23,268 nt of DNA, taken from Mnemiopsis leidyi (taxonomy: Eukaryota; Ctenophora; Tentaculata; Lobata; Bolinopsidae). Under the pieces are notes generated by a model, which had not been told where the DNA came from, did no database searches, and was given only the letters and a program-made list of their open reading frames with translations. Shown here one piece after another: positions 1 through 9,208 of the stretch. The translations under genes and the position numbers were made by a program. Numbering within the stretch: the first letter of the stretch is position 1; each line of letters begins with the position of its first letter. Where the stretch lies: positions 3,575-26,842 of the forward strand of contig JH154114.1 in the NCBI GenBank assembly GCA_000226015.1. Direction: 5' to 3'.

Positions 1-425
1 TTGGCACAATTATCGCCATTGGCACTACTGTCACCATTTTGAGGTATCATTTTTTATCTTTGCCTGATTGCGCCAATGGCGACATTAGCGACATTGGCGC
101 CAATGGCGATATTGACTTGGTACTATTTTCGCTATTGGTACCATTTTCGCCATTGTAATTCCAAATGATCCATTTACTCTGAGTGGTGATCGTGAAAAGG
201 GTATCGCCATCGAGTGGTTCCAATGGATCCATTATAAATGATCCAATGGTCGCCAATGACGATTGCCATTGTCGCCAATGGAACACATCTATTGGCGCCA
301 ATGGCGATGGGTACCACCATTGGCACCACTGACCTCATCGCCATTGGCGCCATTGGAACATCCATTTGTTCCATCGAGTGGATCCATTGGCGCCAATGGC
401 GCCAATTGCCCCACTCACCAAACTA
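1..425. repeat. ATTGGC/GCCAAT minisatellite with palindromic GGCGCC cores
   Basis: The stretch is built almost wholly from the hexamers ATTGGC, GCCATT, AATGGC and GCCAAT, in both orientations and with substitutions. Where two orientations meet they form palindromes such as CATTGGCGCCAATG, for example near 95-108 and 290-304. Open frames seen across it (rich in W, G, A, I, N, M) follow from the repeat and are not genes. The unit is irregular, so it is best called a degenerate short-unit satellite. It begins before base 1, so its true length is unknown. Confidence 0.85.
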
Positions 426-872
426 TATGACCCTTTTACCCAAGTTCTTAAAAGAGTTTTTAAACTCAAGCTTAAGACAAAGTATAAGTATACTATAACC
501 ACCTTCACTGGATTCTTCATTTGGCAATTGCCGGCAAAAATGTAAAACTTACTTGTTTAGGAAGTTCAAACTTTTTCTGTTGAATGAAGAGCAGACGTGA
601 TGTAAATATAACCGTCCCCGGTCCCATCTATCACACTACATCAACATGCATGGGTACGGTCGGTGCGGAGGGAACAATATGTAAGCAAAAATTCGGCTAA
701 TAGGTACTGAAGCTGTGGGAACTCTTCACGATTCTCAATGGTGATGGGGACGGTATGTAATGGCATGTTTTGTGATTGTGGTTCGTCCCAGTCTATCCGT
801 GAACAAAGCCTAGCCTAGTGAATTTGTGATAGTTCACCCACACTTCTAATATTTACTTATCAAGTACCTTTC
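426..872. other. Intergenic, no gene seen
   Basis: No coding pattern is visible. A weak inverted match (ACCGTCCCC near 610 and GGGGACGGT near 745) frames about 140 bases, and could be a degraded transposon end or the upstream part of the LINE relic that follows. Confidence 0.4.
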
Positions 873-1626
873 ATGCCAATTGAAACAGCATACTCTGATG
901 ATGTTAATTTCAATAACACTGAACTTGCTCCACTTCAAGAGATGCTCCAGCTATCGCAAAAGACATCTTTCAACAGTGGAACCTTCATATAAACCCATCT
1001 AAGACTGAATTTGTACATTTCTATTTAGCAGAACCAAAACCTTCTGCTAAACACAAAGTAGGAGTTGGAAACATTTATAGGGGTGATGAAGAGTGGCGCT
1101 CAAATAAAATTTTAGGATCGCCATGATAGCTCTGTCAAGGACATAAAGAATCGTATATTTCTTGAAAATGTTGCTTTTAGCAAGTTTGAAAAAGTTTGGA
1201 TGAAGAGCAAGATCTCTCTTCATATGAAGATAAAAATCTACGAAGCACAAGTAGTGTCAATTTTACTATACAACTGCAACTCCTGGGCTTGTTCCTTGAA
1301 CGAACTTGATATAGCTCATCGTAAACACCTTCGCAGTATCCTTAACATCAAGTAGCCTACAGGATTTATTAACAATGGCACATTGTATGCTCGTTGTAAT
1401 GTTATACCGTTATCTGTTAGAGTATCAAAGTGGCGATGGAGAATGCTTGGACATATCCTAAGAGATCAAGAGGACTCTCCTGCATATCTTTCCATATTAT
1501 TTGCTATTAATGCTGAAATTTTTATGGTTTGAAGAAGGGGAAGACCTCCTTTAAACTTATAAGATGTCTTAAGAAACGATTTGAGAGGTAGAGATCTTGG
1601 CATACCACTTAGGAATATTACTGACT
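873..1626 (+). pseudogene. Decayed LINE (non-LTR retrotransposon) reverse transcriptase, 3' part
   Basis: Conceptual translation shows the C-terminal half of a LINE reverse transcriptase. The catalytic box reads YSDD at 891-902 in place of the usual FADD/YADD. A frameshift near 950 leads into a segment with NPSKTEFVHF, which matches the palm region after the catalytic box. A second shift returns to the first frame by about 1134. Downstream, KWRWRMLGHILR at about 1428-1463 and RRGRPP at about 1531-1548 match the thumb and C-terminal region of CR1/L2/RTE-like elements. Stops interrupt it near 1124, 1351, 1528 and 1558. No endonuclease domain is visible upstream, so this is a 5'-truncated dead copy. 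The clade cannot be set from this. Confidence 0.8.
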
Positions 1627-2239
1627 AGATGTAACATAAACAAACTTGTAGATTCAGATTTTCAGAGGTTTTAGACTGGTTCATTAGATTACAGTTAAAT
1701 ATGATCAACGTGAAACTAGGTGCTTTAAATTTAGCGAGATTCACCTACAGCAGAAGATACGAAACTTGAACGTAGAAAGGTTTTATGTTGCAAATTTTGT
1801 TTCGTTTGTTTTTCCTGCTTTCGTCGTTTCGTGCAAGGCTAGCTTGAAGTGCTTGTGAAGCTTTTCAGGTAAGGTCCGTGCTGGCGATCATACAAGAGAG
1901 AGAGATAGAGAGAGTGCTTGTGAAGTGCATGTGATGCAGATCAGCGCAAACTGCTTAATATTTGTTTTCCTTGACAACCATGGGTAATCATGATCCCAGT
2001 GCCAGCTTTCTTATAGTTCTTACCGTTGATCAGTGGATTAAATGCTAATATCGTCCAGACAAGCATCAGCTCAGCTGACCCTTCCAACGACAAGAACGAA
2101 TCAAACAAAATCTTTAAAACGAGCATTTCCTATTTCCAGTGCTGAACAATCATGCAGAACCAGTAACCACTGTAAACTGGTTTAGCTGAGCCGTGTCTGA
2201 ACTGTTGAAAGAGAATGCTGACTGAATGCTGTGAAAAGT
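1627..2239. other. Intergenic, possible LINE 3' flank, GA microsatellite
   Basis: No gene is visible. The first 150 bases may be the 3' tail of the LINE relic. A short GAGAGA-type microsatellite lies near 1894-1914. The phrase GTGCTTGTGAAG occurs twice, near 1848 and 1913. Confidence 0.4.
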
Positions 2240-2720
2240 TGTTCTAAAGGCCTTAAGGCCTTAAGGCCTTTTAGGCCCTAAAATTAAAAATGAAAATTTT
2301 CAACTTTGAGCTAGCACTAGCAAAAAAGTTAGACCAGTATTCTGAGTCTGACGTAAAATTTGACGAGGAATCCGAATTTGATAGTTTCGGAGCCGAAAAA
2401 TGATCACGGACCCCTTAAGTGACCCCTTAAGGCCCAAAAACGGAAATTTTCAACTTAAAGCTCTAGCTAGAAATAAAGTTAGCCCAGTTAGTGACGTAAA
2501 ATTTGACGAGGAATCTTAATTTAATAGTTTCGAATCCAATAAATCACCACGTGACCCCTTATAAGGCCCCAAAATGGAAATTTTCAACTTTGAGCTAGGA
2601 TAAAAGTTATACCCCCATTTTGACGTAAAATCTGACGAGAAATCCGAATTTTATAGTTTCGAATCCGAAAAATCATTACACCGATAGCCAAAAAATGAAA
2701 ATTTTCAACCTGAAATTACA
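2240..2720. repeat. Diverged tandem repeat of about 120-150-base units, 3.5 copies
   Basis: The anchor GGAAATTTTCAACTT (with variants) recurs, with its TTTTCAAC part at 2297, 2447, 2581 and 2702, so spacings are 150, 134 and 121. Each unit also has a segment like GACGTAAAATTTGACGAGGA, then ATAGTTTCGAATCCGAAAAAT, then ACCCCTTAAGGCCC. The array opens with AAGGCCTTAAGGCCTTAAGGCC, a palindromic run near 2249-2270. Units differ by substitutions and indels, so the array is old. The sequence gives no function. Confidence 0.85.
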
Positions 2721-3240
2721 AGGAATCTGAAAAAACGTGTCTTTTCTGGCTGGAGGCGCGCTTTGCGTTTTGCGACTGATAAATAATAATGTAGATACCT
2801 TTTACCAGGTCATTACCTGGGGACCTCAGGCTAATTGTTGCTTTGAACGGAGGGAAACGTAGAGAGAGCCGCGCATCGCCCGGTAACCAGGTCATGGCTC
2901 ATGCTGCTTGGTAAAACATAAAATTTATAACTTATTTCTGATCACGATCGACATTGATAATCGCGCAATTGAGTATCCTCAAATTTCTGTGGAGACAACG
3001 TCTAACTAGTTAAATGGACTGTCACTATCGTTCCTTAGGATTTCGTTAGAATGCTTGTACACTCTAGACTGTAAGGGTAGATTCGACTGTAGATCACACA
3101 CGAGACTGTAGATCATTGATAATTGCCGGTTATCACTAAATTGACTGTGACCGTCACAAAATTCAAACGAACAGTAAACATGATCGGCTACATAAACAAT
3201 CCACTGCAAGATCAAGCTAAATATATAGACCGAGCCCATT
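2721..3240. other. Intergenic, no gene seen
   Basis: No coding signal. Two copies of ACCAGGTCAT lie near 2804 and 2887, about 83 bases apart, and may be the ends of a short unrecognised repeat. Confidence 0.35.
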
Positions 3241-3337
3241 ACAGTGACATCACTCCATTTCTGCTTTTGGAATGACCTCATGTCTGCAACGATGAACGAT
3301 AGTCATTTCAAAAGCAGAAATGGAGTGATGTCATGGT
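3241..3337. repeat. 35-base inverted repeat with 27-base loop
   Basis: The arm at 3241-3275 is the reverse complement of 3303-3337 with about three mismatches. The core CATCACTCCATTTCTGCTTT is perfect in both arms. Transcribed, it would fold into a stable hairpin. It could be a miniature foldback element or a precursor-like small RNA hairpin. No neighbouring gene explains it. Confidence 0.8.
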
Positions 3338-4429
3338 AGCGCGTGAGATCATTCACCCAACTATCCTGATGGGCAGAACTGCATTCCCGAGATATCCCTA
3401 CATTCCTTAACAGTTATAACACAATTACGTCACAAGTGGTATCAGCAATTCCGGTAAATAACTATCGTTGCAGACAATTCAGTGCCGCACCATAAAGCCT
3501 ATTCGATTATCAGAGTACCACATGTCAACAAAACAAAAAAGATGTTACCAAATAATCTTGGAGGCTCAGCTGCACGTGCATTCTATATCAATTTCAGTTA
3601 TACTGAGTTGAACTTTAAAGAACTATTGCAAAATGTTATGCGGCAAGAGCTAGTCGGGTATCAGGGCGAGATGAGTTTTTAAGTCTGTTTTATTGCTAAA
3701 ATTTCACGGTCGATTTAATGTTTGCTTACCAAAAAGCAGTGCATATTTACACATTCAGTATCATCACACAAGCTAACCTATAATGTCCTATAATCTCACA
3801 TTCTCACGGAGTTACACAATTATAGTCCGCTTCGTTAAGACTGCGAGACGTTAGTCCGTTAGTGTTGCTATGTGGAAGTATTGAGTTACACCGCGGTCAT
3901 CAATTCTAGCCGACATACCGTGAAATCAAGAATAAGCAAGAAGTATGAAATATTTATTAAATTAGTATTACTGAAAAATTTATTATATTAAAGTATCACT
4001 CGTAGCGGTACTGAAATGATGTAACGATGTTTTTTTGACAAGCGTAACTTAATTACAATCAGCTATTCCTTAAACTTTATTCAATTAAAATATTTGATCA
4101 GGATCGTTAGGTGGCAGCGAAGAGTCAGCGTGAAGGGAAACAGTGCAATTGAATTCCCGCAAGTTGATGAATTTGAGTACAAGTAAGACAAGAAACAAGG
4201 AGAATTCACAAAGAGCACTTAACCTGGGGGCAGGATGTAGCTGCAGAGTGCAGACTTAGTACTATAAGTATAAAGCTATAAGTGATTAAGTGGCTTGGGA
4301 AGAAACTATAGAAGCACCAGGTGAGTTAGTAATAGTTATACTGTTAGTGAATGAAAATGATAGTTATTATCTTTTTTGCATTTTATCGTTTAATTCAATT
4401 CCTATTTTTTCAGAAAAGCTCAATTCATT
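3338..4429. other. Intergenic, no gene seen
   Basis: About 1.1 kb of AT-rich sequence without a supportable open frame, RNA gene or clear repeat. Short open frames here show no motif, no coding-like composition and no credible exon borders. Confidence 0.45.
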
Positions 4430-4590
4430 GTAAAAGCTTAACTGTAAAAGCTTAATTCGTTGTAATAATGATACTATAACTAATTTACGAGCTAACTTTA
4501 TACTAATACTATATGACAAATTAACGAGCTTACTGAATACTAATACTACGACTAATTCACGAGCTTACTTGATACTTATACTATGAAAAA
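4430..4590. repeat. Short tandem repeat, ACGAGCTTACT-type unit of about 37-40 bases
   Basis: Near 4485, 4523 and 4558 the same order recurs: AATT(T/A)ACGAGCT, then (T)ACT, then ATACTAATACTA. It is preceded by three AAAAGCTTAA-like phrases near 4420-4460. The phrase TTACTTAATACTAATACTAT also occurs near 5568, in the flank of the MITEs at 5437-5756, so the two regions share repeat material. Confidence 0.65.
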
Positions 4591-4673
4591 ATTATAAATT
4601 ATAAATTATTTGCTATTTTTTGGGTTTTAAAGGGATTTTCTCCGGAGAGTCTGACATTGCTTATGTAATAAGA

Positions 4674-4723
4674 CTTCTAATTCTAATTCTAATTCTAATT
4701 CTAATTCTAATTCTAATTCTAAT
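4674..4723. repeat. TTCTAA hexanucleotide microsatellite
   Basis: About eight perfect tandem copies of TTCTAA. This simple repeat abuts the left end of the next mobile element within about 25 bases. Confidence 0.95.
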
Positions 4724-4746
4724 CCTACGGTAATAGTAATACAGTT

Positions 4747-5062
4747 ATCCCCCGATTTAACGGGACCCGATTTACCGGGCCTCATAACTTTCCCCCGAAA
4801 TTTGAGCTAGAAATGTTTTCTCGAAGTTTTGTCACTGGAACAATGTTAAATAAGTAAAAAGTGTTAGTCCGACTGTATTGAATAGTTTTGACAACAAAAT
4901 TTAACAGTTGCCTTGGAAATAAGGCGGTATAAGACGGTATTTCGACTTTTAAGAGACAATTTAGACCCAATTAGGGCCCAAATGACACTCCCCCGATTTA
5001 TCGGGTCCCTCGATTTACCGTGCATTTTTGCTTTCCCCGAAAAGCCCGGTAAATCGGGGGAT
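4747..5062. mobile_element. MITE-like element with 18-base terminal inverted repeats
   Basis: The left end ATCCCCCGATTTAACGGG (4747-4764) matches the reverse complement of the right end (5045-5062) at 17 of 18 positions. The 316-base body has no coding frame, as expected for a non-autonomous miniature element. The left end is followed by ACCCGATTTACCGGGC. The whole double motif recurs in direct orientation at about 4988-5025, so the right side holds an extra internal copy. No clear target-site duplication is visible, and the superfamily is not determined. Confidence 0.7.
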
Positions 5063-5436
5063 TACTAATTGTACAGGAGTAGTCACGCGATTTAGGTTGA
5101 ATACCTTAGACAAGGAAAGGAATCATTTCAGGTAACGTAAGGCCATAGAGATAGAATAAATCCAAACGTATTACAGAGTGATCAATCAGATACTCCCTTC
5201 TCAAGCTTCCGTGCTCTAGACCTCTTGGACTGCCACGTCTACAAAGTACGTGAACAATCACTAAAGTAAACATTCCATACCATTCCAATCGTGCAAACAC
5301 TCTTTAAACATTCCCGCCATTTCTCTATTGAGAAACTCTATCTTATCAGACCAATAACTGCTTGAAACCTAATTACACTGAACCTCGAGTGGCAGAACTC
5401 CGGATCCTGATCACGTGACCATGGTTCTACAGACTG
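5063..5436. other. Intergenic between two MITEs
   Basis: No gene or RNA gene is visible. A minus-strand open frame of about 64 codons at 5106-5300 has no motif and no splice context. Confidence 0.4.
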
Positions 5437-5756
5437 TACCACTACTGGTGGTGCAGTTAACATATTAAAACCACGAGCTTCCGAATGCTATTCATGCAAT
5501 AAATGCACGAGCTTGCGAGTGCAATGACATATGATAATTAATACCAATAGTAGTTTAGTTTACGAAATTACTTAATACTAATACTATACGCGGTAATACC
5601 ACTACTGGTGGTGCAATTACCATATTGATACCACGAGCTTGCGAATGGTATTCATGCAATAAATGCACGAGCTTACGAGTGCATTTATTAAAGTAATTGC
5701 ACGAGCTTGCGAGTGCAATGATGTACGATAATTGCAATACCAATAGTGGTAACAAA
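5437..5756. mobile_element. Two adjacent copies of a small TIR element (MITE)
   Basis: The second copy (5597-5751) has terminal inverted repeats: TACCACTACTGGTGGTGCAA at its left end and the reverse complement of TACCACTATTGGTATTGCAA at its right end, with three mismatches over 23 bases. Its body carries repeated GCACGAGCTTGCGAGTGCAA phrases near 5664, 5698 and elsewhere. The first copy (about 5437-5555) starts with the same left end 160 bases upstream, shares the ACGAGCTTGCGAGTGC body and ends in ATACCAATAGTAGT, but is shorter and more diverged. Neither copy encodes a protein. Confidence 0.7.
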
Positions 5757-6296
5757 AATGTTGTGATCACGGCGTGATTTGGTATACTGTTGCTATCGCT
5801 ATAAATCTATAGGAATATGAAATACATTGTGAACTTTCTTGGGGGAGTAACTACGAAATACCTTATAGTTGCAAACAATTGTTTACCAACATTAAGTATG
5901 AGTTATTAATGCTTGTATACCATGAAGGTTACGCGTACCCTGCCTGCACGTACATACGTCGTTTTTAATGTATACTGTGTACTTTGTTGCGAGTAGTAGT
6001 GGTTATCTATCCGGCCTTTTGGCTTCCCAATTAACGTTCTTTATGTTCCGAACGCTAAAATCTTTTGATGGACGCGTTCACAAACTTTATTTAGTGAACG
6101 TTTCGTACGTTCATTACAACTAAGCCTGCTACACTCGGCAGGATACAACATGTTAACATCTGGCGGGTTCAAACCCTCATCTACCTTCTTAATACTTCTT
6201 AATAGTTTACCGTCAGTTTCTGTACTACATATTATTATAGTGGACAGTTTCTGTTAGGCGTACAGTTGTCGTCAGTAATTCAACATGAGAGGTGAT
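5757..6296. other. Intergenic, no gene seen
   Basis: No supportable gene. A GGGTTCAAACCC phrase near 6166 resembles the T-arm or B-box of a tRNA, but the surrounding bases do not fold into a tRNA. Confidence 0.4.
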
Positions 6297-6323
6297 CATA
6301 CACATTCATACACATTCATACAC
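6297..6323. repeat. CATACACATT short tandem repeat
   Basis: Two full and one partial copies of a 10-base unit. Confidence 0.8.
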
Positions 6324-6655
6324 CTGCTGAAATATGTAGTATATAGTTTCTATTCTATCAGCAATGCACGAGAGCATGAAAATACGCCATGCTTCTTCGA
6401 TTGCATTTGATCATGTCCACTTGACCACTTACAAGGAAAACCTTTACTACACATTATAATTATGATTTCTAGAATTTGAAATATACTTTAACGGACGCGA
6501 GTTTTAAATTTCACATTAAATTTTCGCTCATTTATTTGAAATAAACCAATTATCAAAAATTGTTGGTATTTTTCTTCACGGACTATTATCTTTTTCATCC
6601 AATCGCGTTCCAGATTCATGCTTTTTCTTAAATAGACTGATTCAAATATGGGTTC
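6324..6655. other. Intergenic, no gene seen
   Basis: AT-rich sequence with no coding pattern, RNA gene or clear repeat. Confidence 0.4.
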
Positions 6656-6878
6656 CCGTCGTCCTGCCCCACAACATCGTGCCCCACAACATTCTTTCCC
6701 GTATATTTGGCCCCAGCGACCCTAACCCAAACCCTTACCCAAGCCCTAACCCTAACCCTTACCCTAACCCTAACCCTAACCCTGACCAAGTTGTCTTCTG
6801 TGGAGCCTAGGGCTTCACTGTGGCTAAATCTCTGGGTTAAAGTGCATTGGGGCACGATGTTCTGGGGCAGGACGTCGG
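6656..6878. mobile_element. Inverted-repeat element enclosing a telomeric-type array
   Basis: The arm at 6656-6686 is the reverse complement of 6848-6878 with two mismatches in 31. Inside the left arm TGCCCCACAACAT is repeated directly (6665-6677 and 6680-6692). Between the arms lies the CCCTAA array. The layout suggests a mobile or foldback unit that carries or captured telomeric DNA. No open frame has protein character: the Arg/Val-rich and Thr/Leu-rich frames are translations of the array. Confidence 0.65.
6719..6786. repeat. Interstitial telomere-like (CCCTAA)n array
   Basis: About eleven CCCTAA units and variants (CCCAAA, CCCTTA, CCCAAG, CCCTGA), read on the plus strand. TTAGGG is the usual metazoan telomere unit. 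The array is internal, short and degenerate toward both sides, so it is an interstitial telomeric sequence and not a chromosome end. Confidence 0.9.
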
Positions 6879-8116
6879 CCTCCATTCAATGCCACCAACC
6901 CTTTTGAGTCTTTAAAATTAAATGATGAATAAAACATTTTCCATTGTCGTATGACGATATTATAACATTAACAATCACATGGGTGAAATATTTAATAGTT
7001 GTCTGCTTAGTGCTGTGAAATAATTAGTAATACTTTTCAAGTATCAACTGTATAGATAACGATCATTAGCATTACGGTTCAATAATTTGTAAATGAGTGC
7101 AGTGCTCTTGTAAAGTATCTTACAACTGACATATTAGCATATTTACATTGCCTAGTTTGCCTAAAATGTATACATCTAAATTTTACCTGTATAACAGCCA
7201 GCAGTCTGCTTGGACTTTAGATCATGCAACTTTTTAAAGGTTTTCGGCAATTGTTATCTGCCAAGTCTGAGTTCGAAATTGAATAATTTGCAAACTTATT
7301 ATAATCTTTAAGTGCATCGCCCAATCCGTGACAATAATTACAACTATTCGAAGTTATTATGACCGGGCGCTGCGTGGCTCCCTCCACGGCCCCTCATAGA
7401 AAACAAGGACTGACCCATGCAAAGTTATTACTGTTCAACTTTAATACTTTAGTTGAGAAAGGTATTTATGGGGTGCCTCAAGCCCTCAAATTTTAAACCT
7501 CATTTTTAAGTTTACTACTCCTACCTTCGTTTTCAAAAGTCAGTAGATAGGACATACATGTTGGGAGTATTTCACTACCGCGATAACTGAAGCAGGAAAA
7601 ATAAACTAAGAGTATTAATCAGTTTAATAAATTCATTGAAAATTTGCGACACCTTCCCAAAAACACCGTTTTTTATTAGATACTTAAATATTTATACAGA
7701 TGTGATATCAAAAATTTGAGGTATTTATAAGTGATCTACCAGGATTCATCTCAGCTCTTTAGCACTAGGTACTGCCACGATCACTCTTCCAAAACTCAGA
7801 TAGAATTACAGCCTAGGCGGGATATTTTAGTAAATTAGTTTACCATTCATCCTACGAAATTGGCATGCCTCCCGGTTAATTACTTGATAAGCTCCGAGAC
7901 AGTGGTATCCCGCCGAATTTTGCCACTTTCCAGTTTCCAGGATCAGTATTGTTTTGATCATAACACCTAGATTTGAGATCAAATTTGTCCAAATTTTTCT
8001 AATTCCTTTGAAAATTTAGTATTTAGACCCCAAAATGTGAACCAAATGAAATAAACCAATGATGGTCTCTGAGGCTTGTTGCCCGCCCTAACATCCCGGA
8101 TTTAATCTTTATTGTA
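6879..8116. other. Intergenic, no gene seen
   Basis: About 1.2 kb of AT-rich sequence. A small hairpin CGTGG-CTCCCT-CCACG lies near 7373-7388. No open frame is coding-like on either strand. Confidence 0.45.
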
Positions 8117-8180
8117 TTCGGGCGTGATTTTTTTGACTGTTCGGGCGTAATTTTCGACTATTCGGGCGTGATTTTCGTTT
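8117..8180. repeat. Three tandem copies of a TTCGGGCGTGATTTT unit
   Basis: Units begin at 8117, 8140 and 8161 (spacing 23 and 21). Each reads TTCGGGCGT(G/A)ATTTT followed by CGACT-like sequence. Confidence 0.8.
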
Positions 8181-8620
8181 ATACTTTCCGACCATCAGCG
8201 ATGCAAATGAATATCATCGAGTTTTAAGCAATTCGAATGTAGATAATTTTGCTCCCCACAAGATGTTGAGTTTCAGAAGGATCATTAAACTTTGTGCATT
8301 TGCAGATGTTTTTTCGGCCTTTATTCTTAGTTTTTGATTAATATTCAGGTTAATTCACTATAACTATTCGCTTTAATTTCGCATAAAGCTGCTATTTTAG
8401 CTTTATACATGAACGTGGCCGGATAAAAATCTGGGCGCATATTTTGATTTAGAAAAGACACTGATCATTCGTGCTTGCACTAAAATACCCAACCAAATAG
8501 CCATGCTATCTGTGATCAAATCATCAGATCTCTCATAGTCTCGTGGATATCAACTGTTTTTATAGTCAGCTGTTTTTTACACTCACATGGTTATTCTGTT
8601 ATTCCTTTCTTATAGTTAAG
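8181..8620. other. Intergenic, no gene seen
   Basis: No coding or RNA gene signal seen. Confidence 0.4.
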
Positions 8621-8830
8621 GAGTTATAGCATAGATATGGTGTGGCTTATATTGTATATGCTCAAAATGGCTTATTGTATGGCCAAAATGGCAAATATGG
8701 TTATGGAGTTATTGCATAGCTATGATATGGCTTAATTATTACTTCATCATACAACCTCAATATGGCTTATTCTATAGTTGAAAATGGCTAATTGCTTTAT
8801 TGTTTAGCCATGATATCTCATCGTGGCTAA
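8621..8830. repeat. Degenerate ATATGGCTTAT-type repeat region
   Basis: Phrases such as ATATGGCTTAT, AAAATGGC and TTATTG(C/T)ATAG recur about every 30-60 bases across the segment, giving a loose internally repetitive stretch without fixed period. Confidence 0.5.
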
Positions 8831-9184
8831 GAGACGTTGCCGATGAATTAATAATTTCTATCAAGTGTGTTATAAACTTATAGTTGTATGAACCAAATTG
8901 ATGGCTATGCCAAATCTCTTGGCAGAATTGATTAAGTATTACCCCTGAACAAAACAATCAATGGATCTTAATGTTTAGCATTCTGCTCGGTGTTCATTTC
9001 CGATGTTGTAAATGTACATGCATTATATAAGCAAACATGTGTCGGTAGATCAAAATGATGATGCATGCGAGTTGAGAACCAGGCGATTAGATATGTGGGA
9101 TCATTATTATAGGATATGAATATTTGTGCATGATGGATACGTTATGTCTTGAGGCGGCGTGTCAAATATTTTTGTTTGTTTTAG
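8831..9184. other. Region upstream of the plus-strand gene
   Basis: No exon is supported here. It ends in a strong acceptor (TTTTTGTTTGTTTTAG at 9169-9184), so at least one upstream exon of the following gene probably exists, here or farther upstream, and I could not identify it. Confidence 0.35.
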
Positions 9185-9208
9185 GTGCTGCAGCTTATCA
9201 AGCTAACC

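Noticed and set aside
238..498. Protein-coding ORF in the first 500 bases
   Set aside because: Its residue pattern is the translation of the ATTGGC minisatellite.
6150..6185. tRNA or tRNA-derived SINE suggested by GGGTTCAAACCC
   Set aside because: The T-stem pairs poorly and no acceptor stem, D-arm or anticodon arm can be built around it.
6628..6907. Arg/Val-rich and Thr/Leu-rich proteins over the telomeric array
   Set aside because: They are translations of the CCCTAA repeat in different frames.
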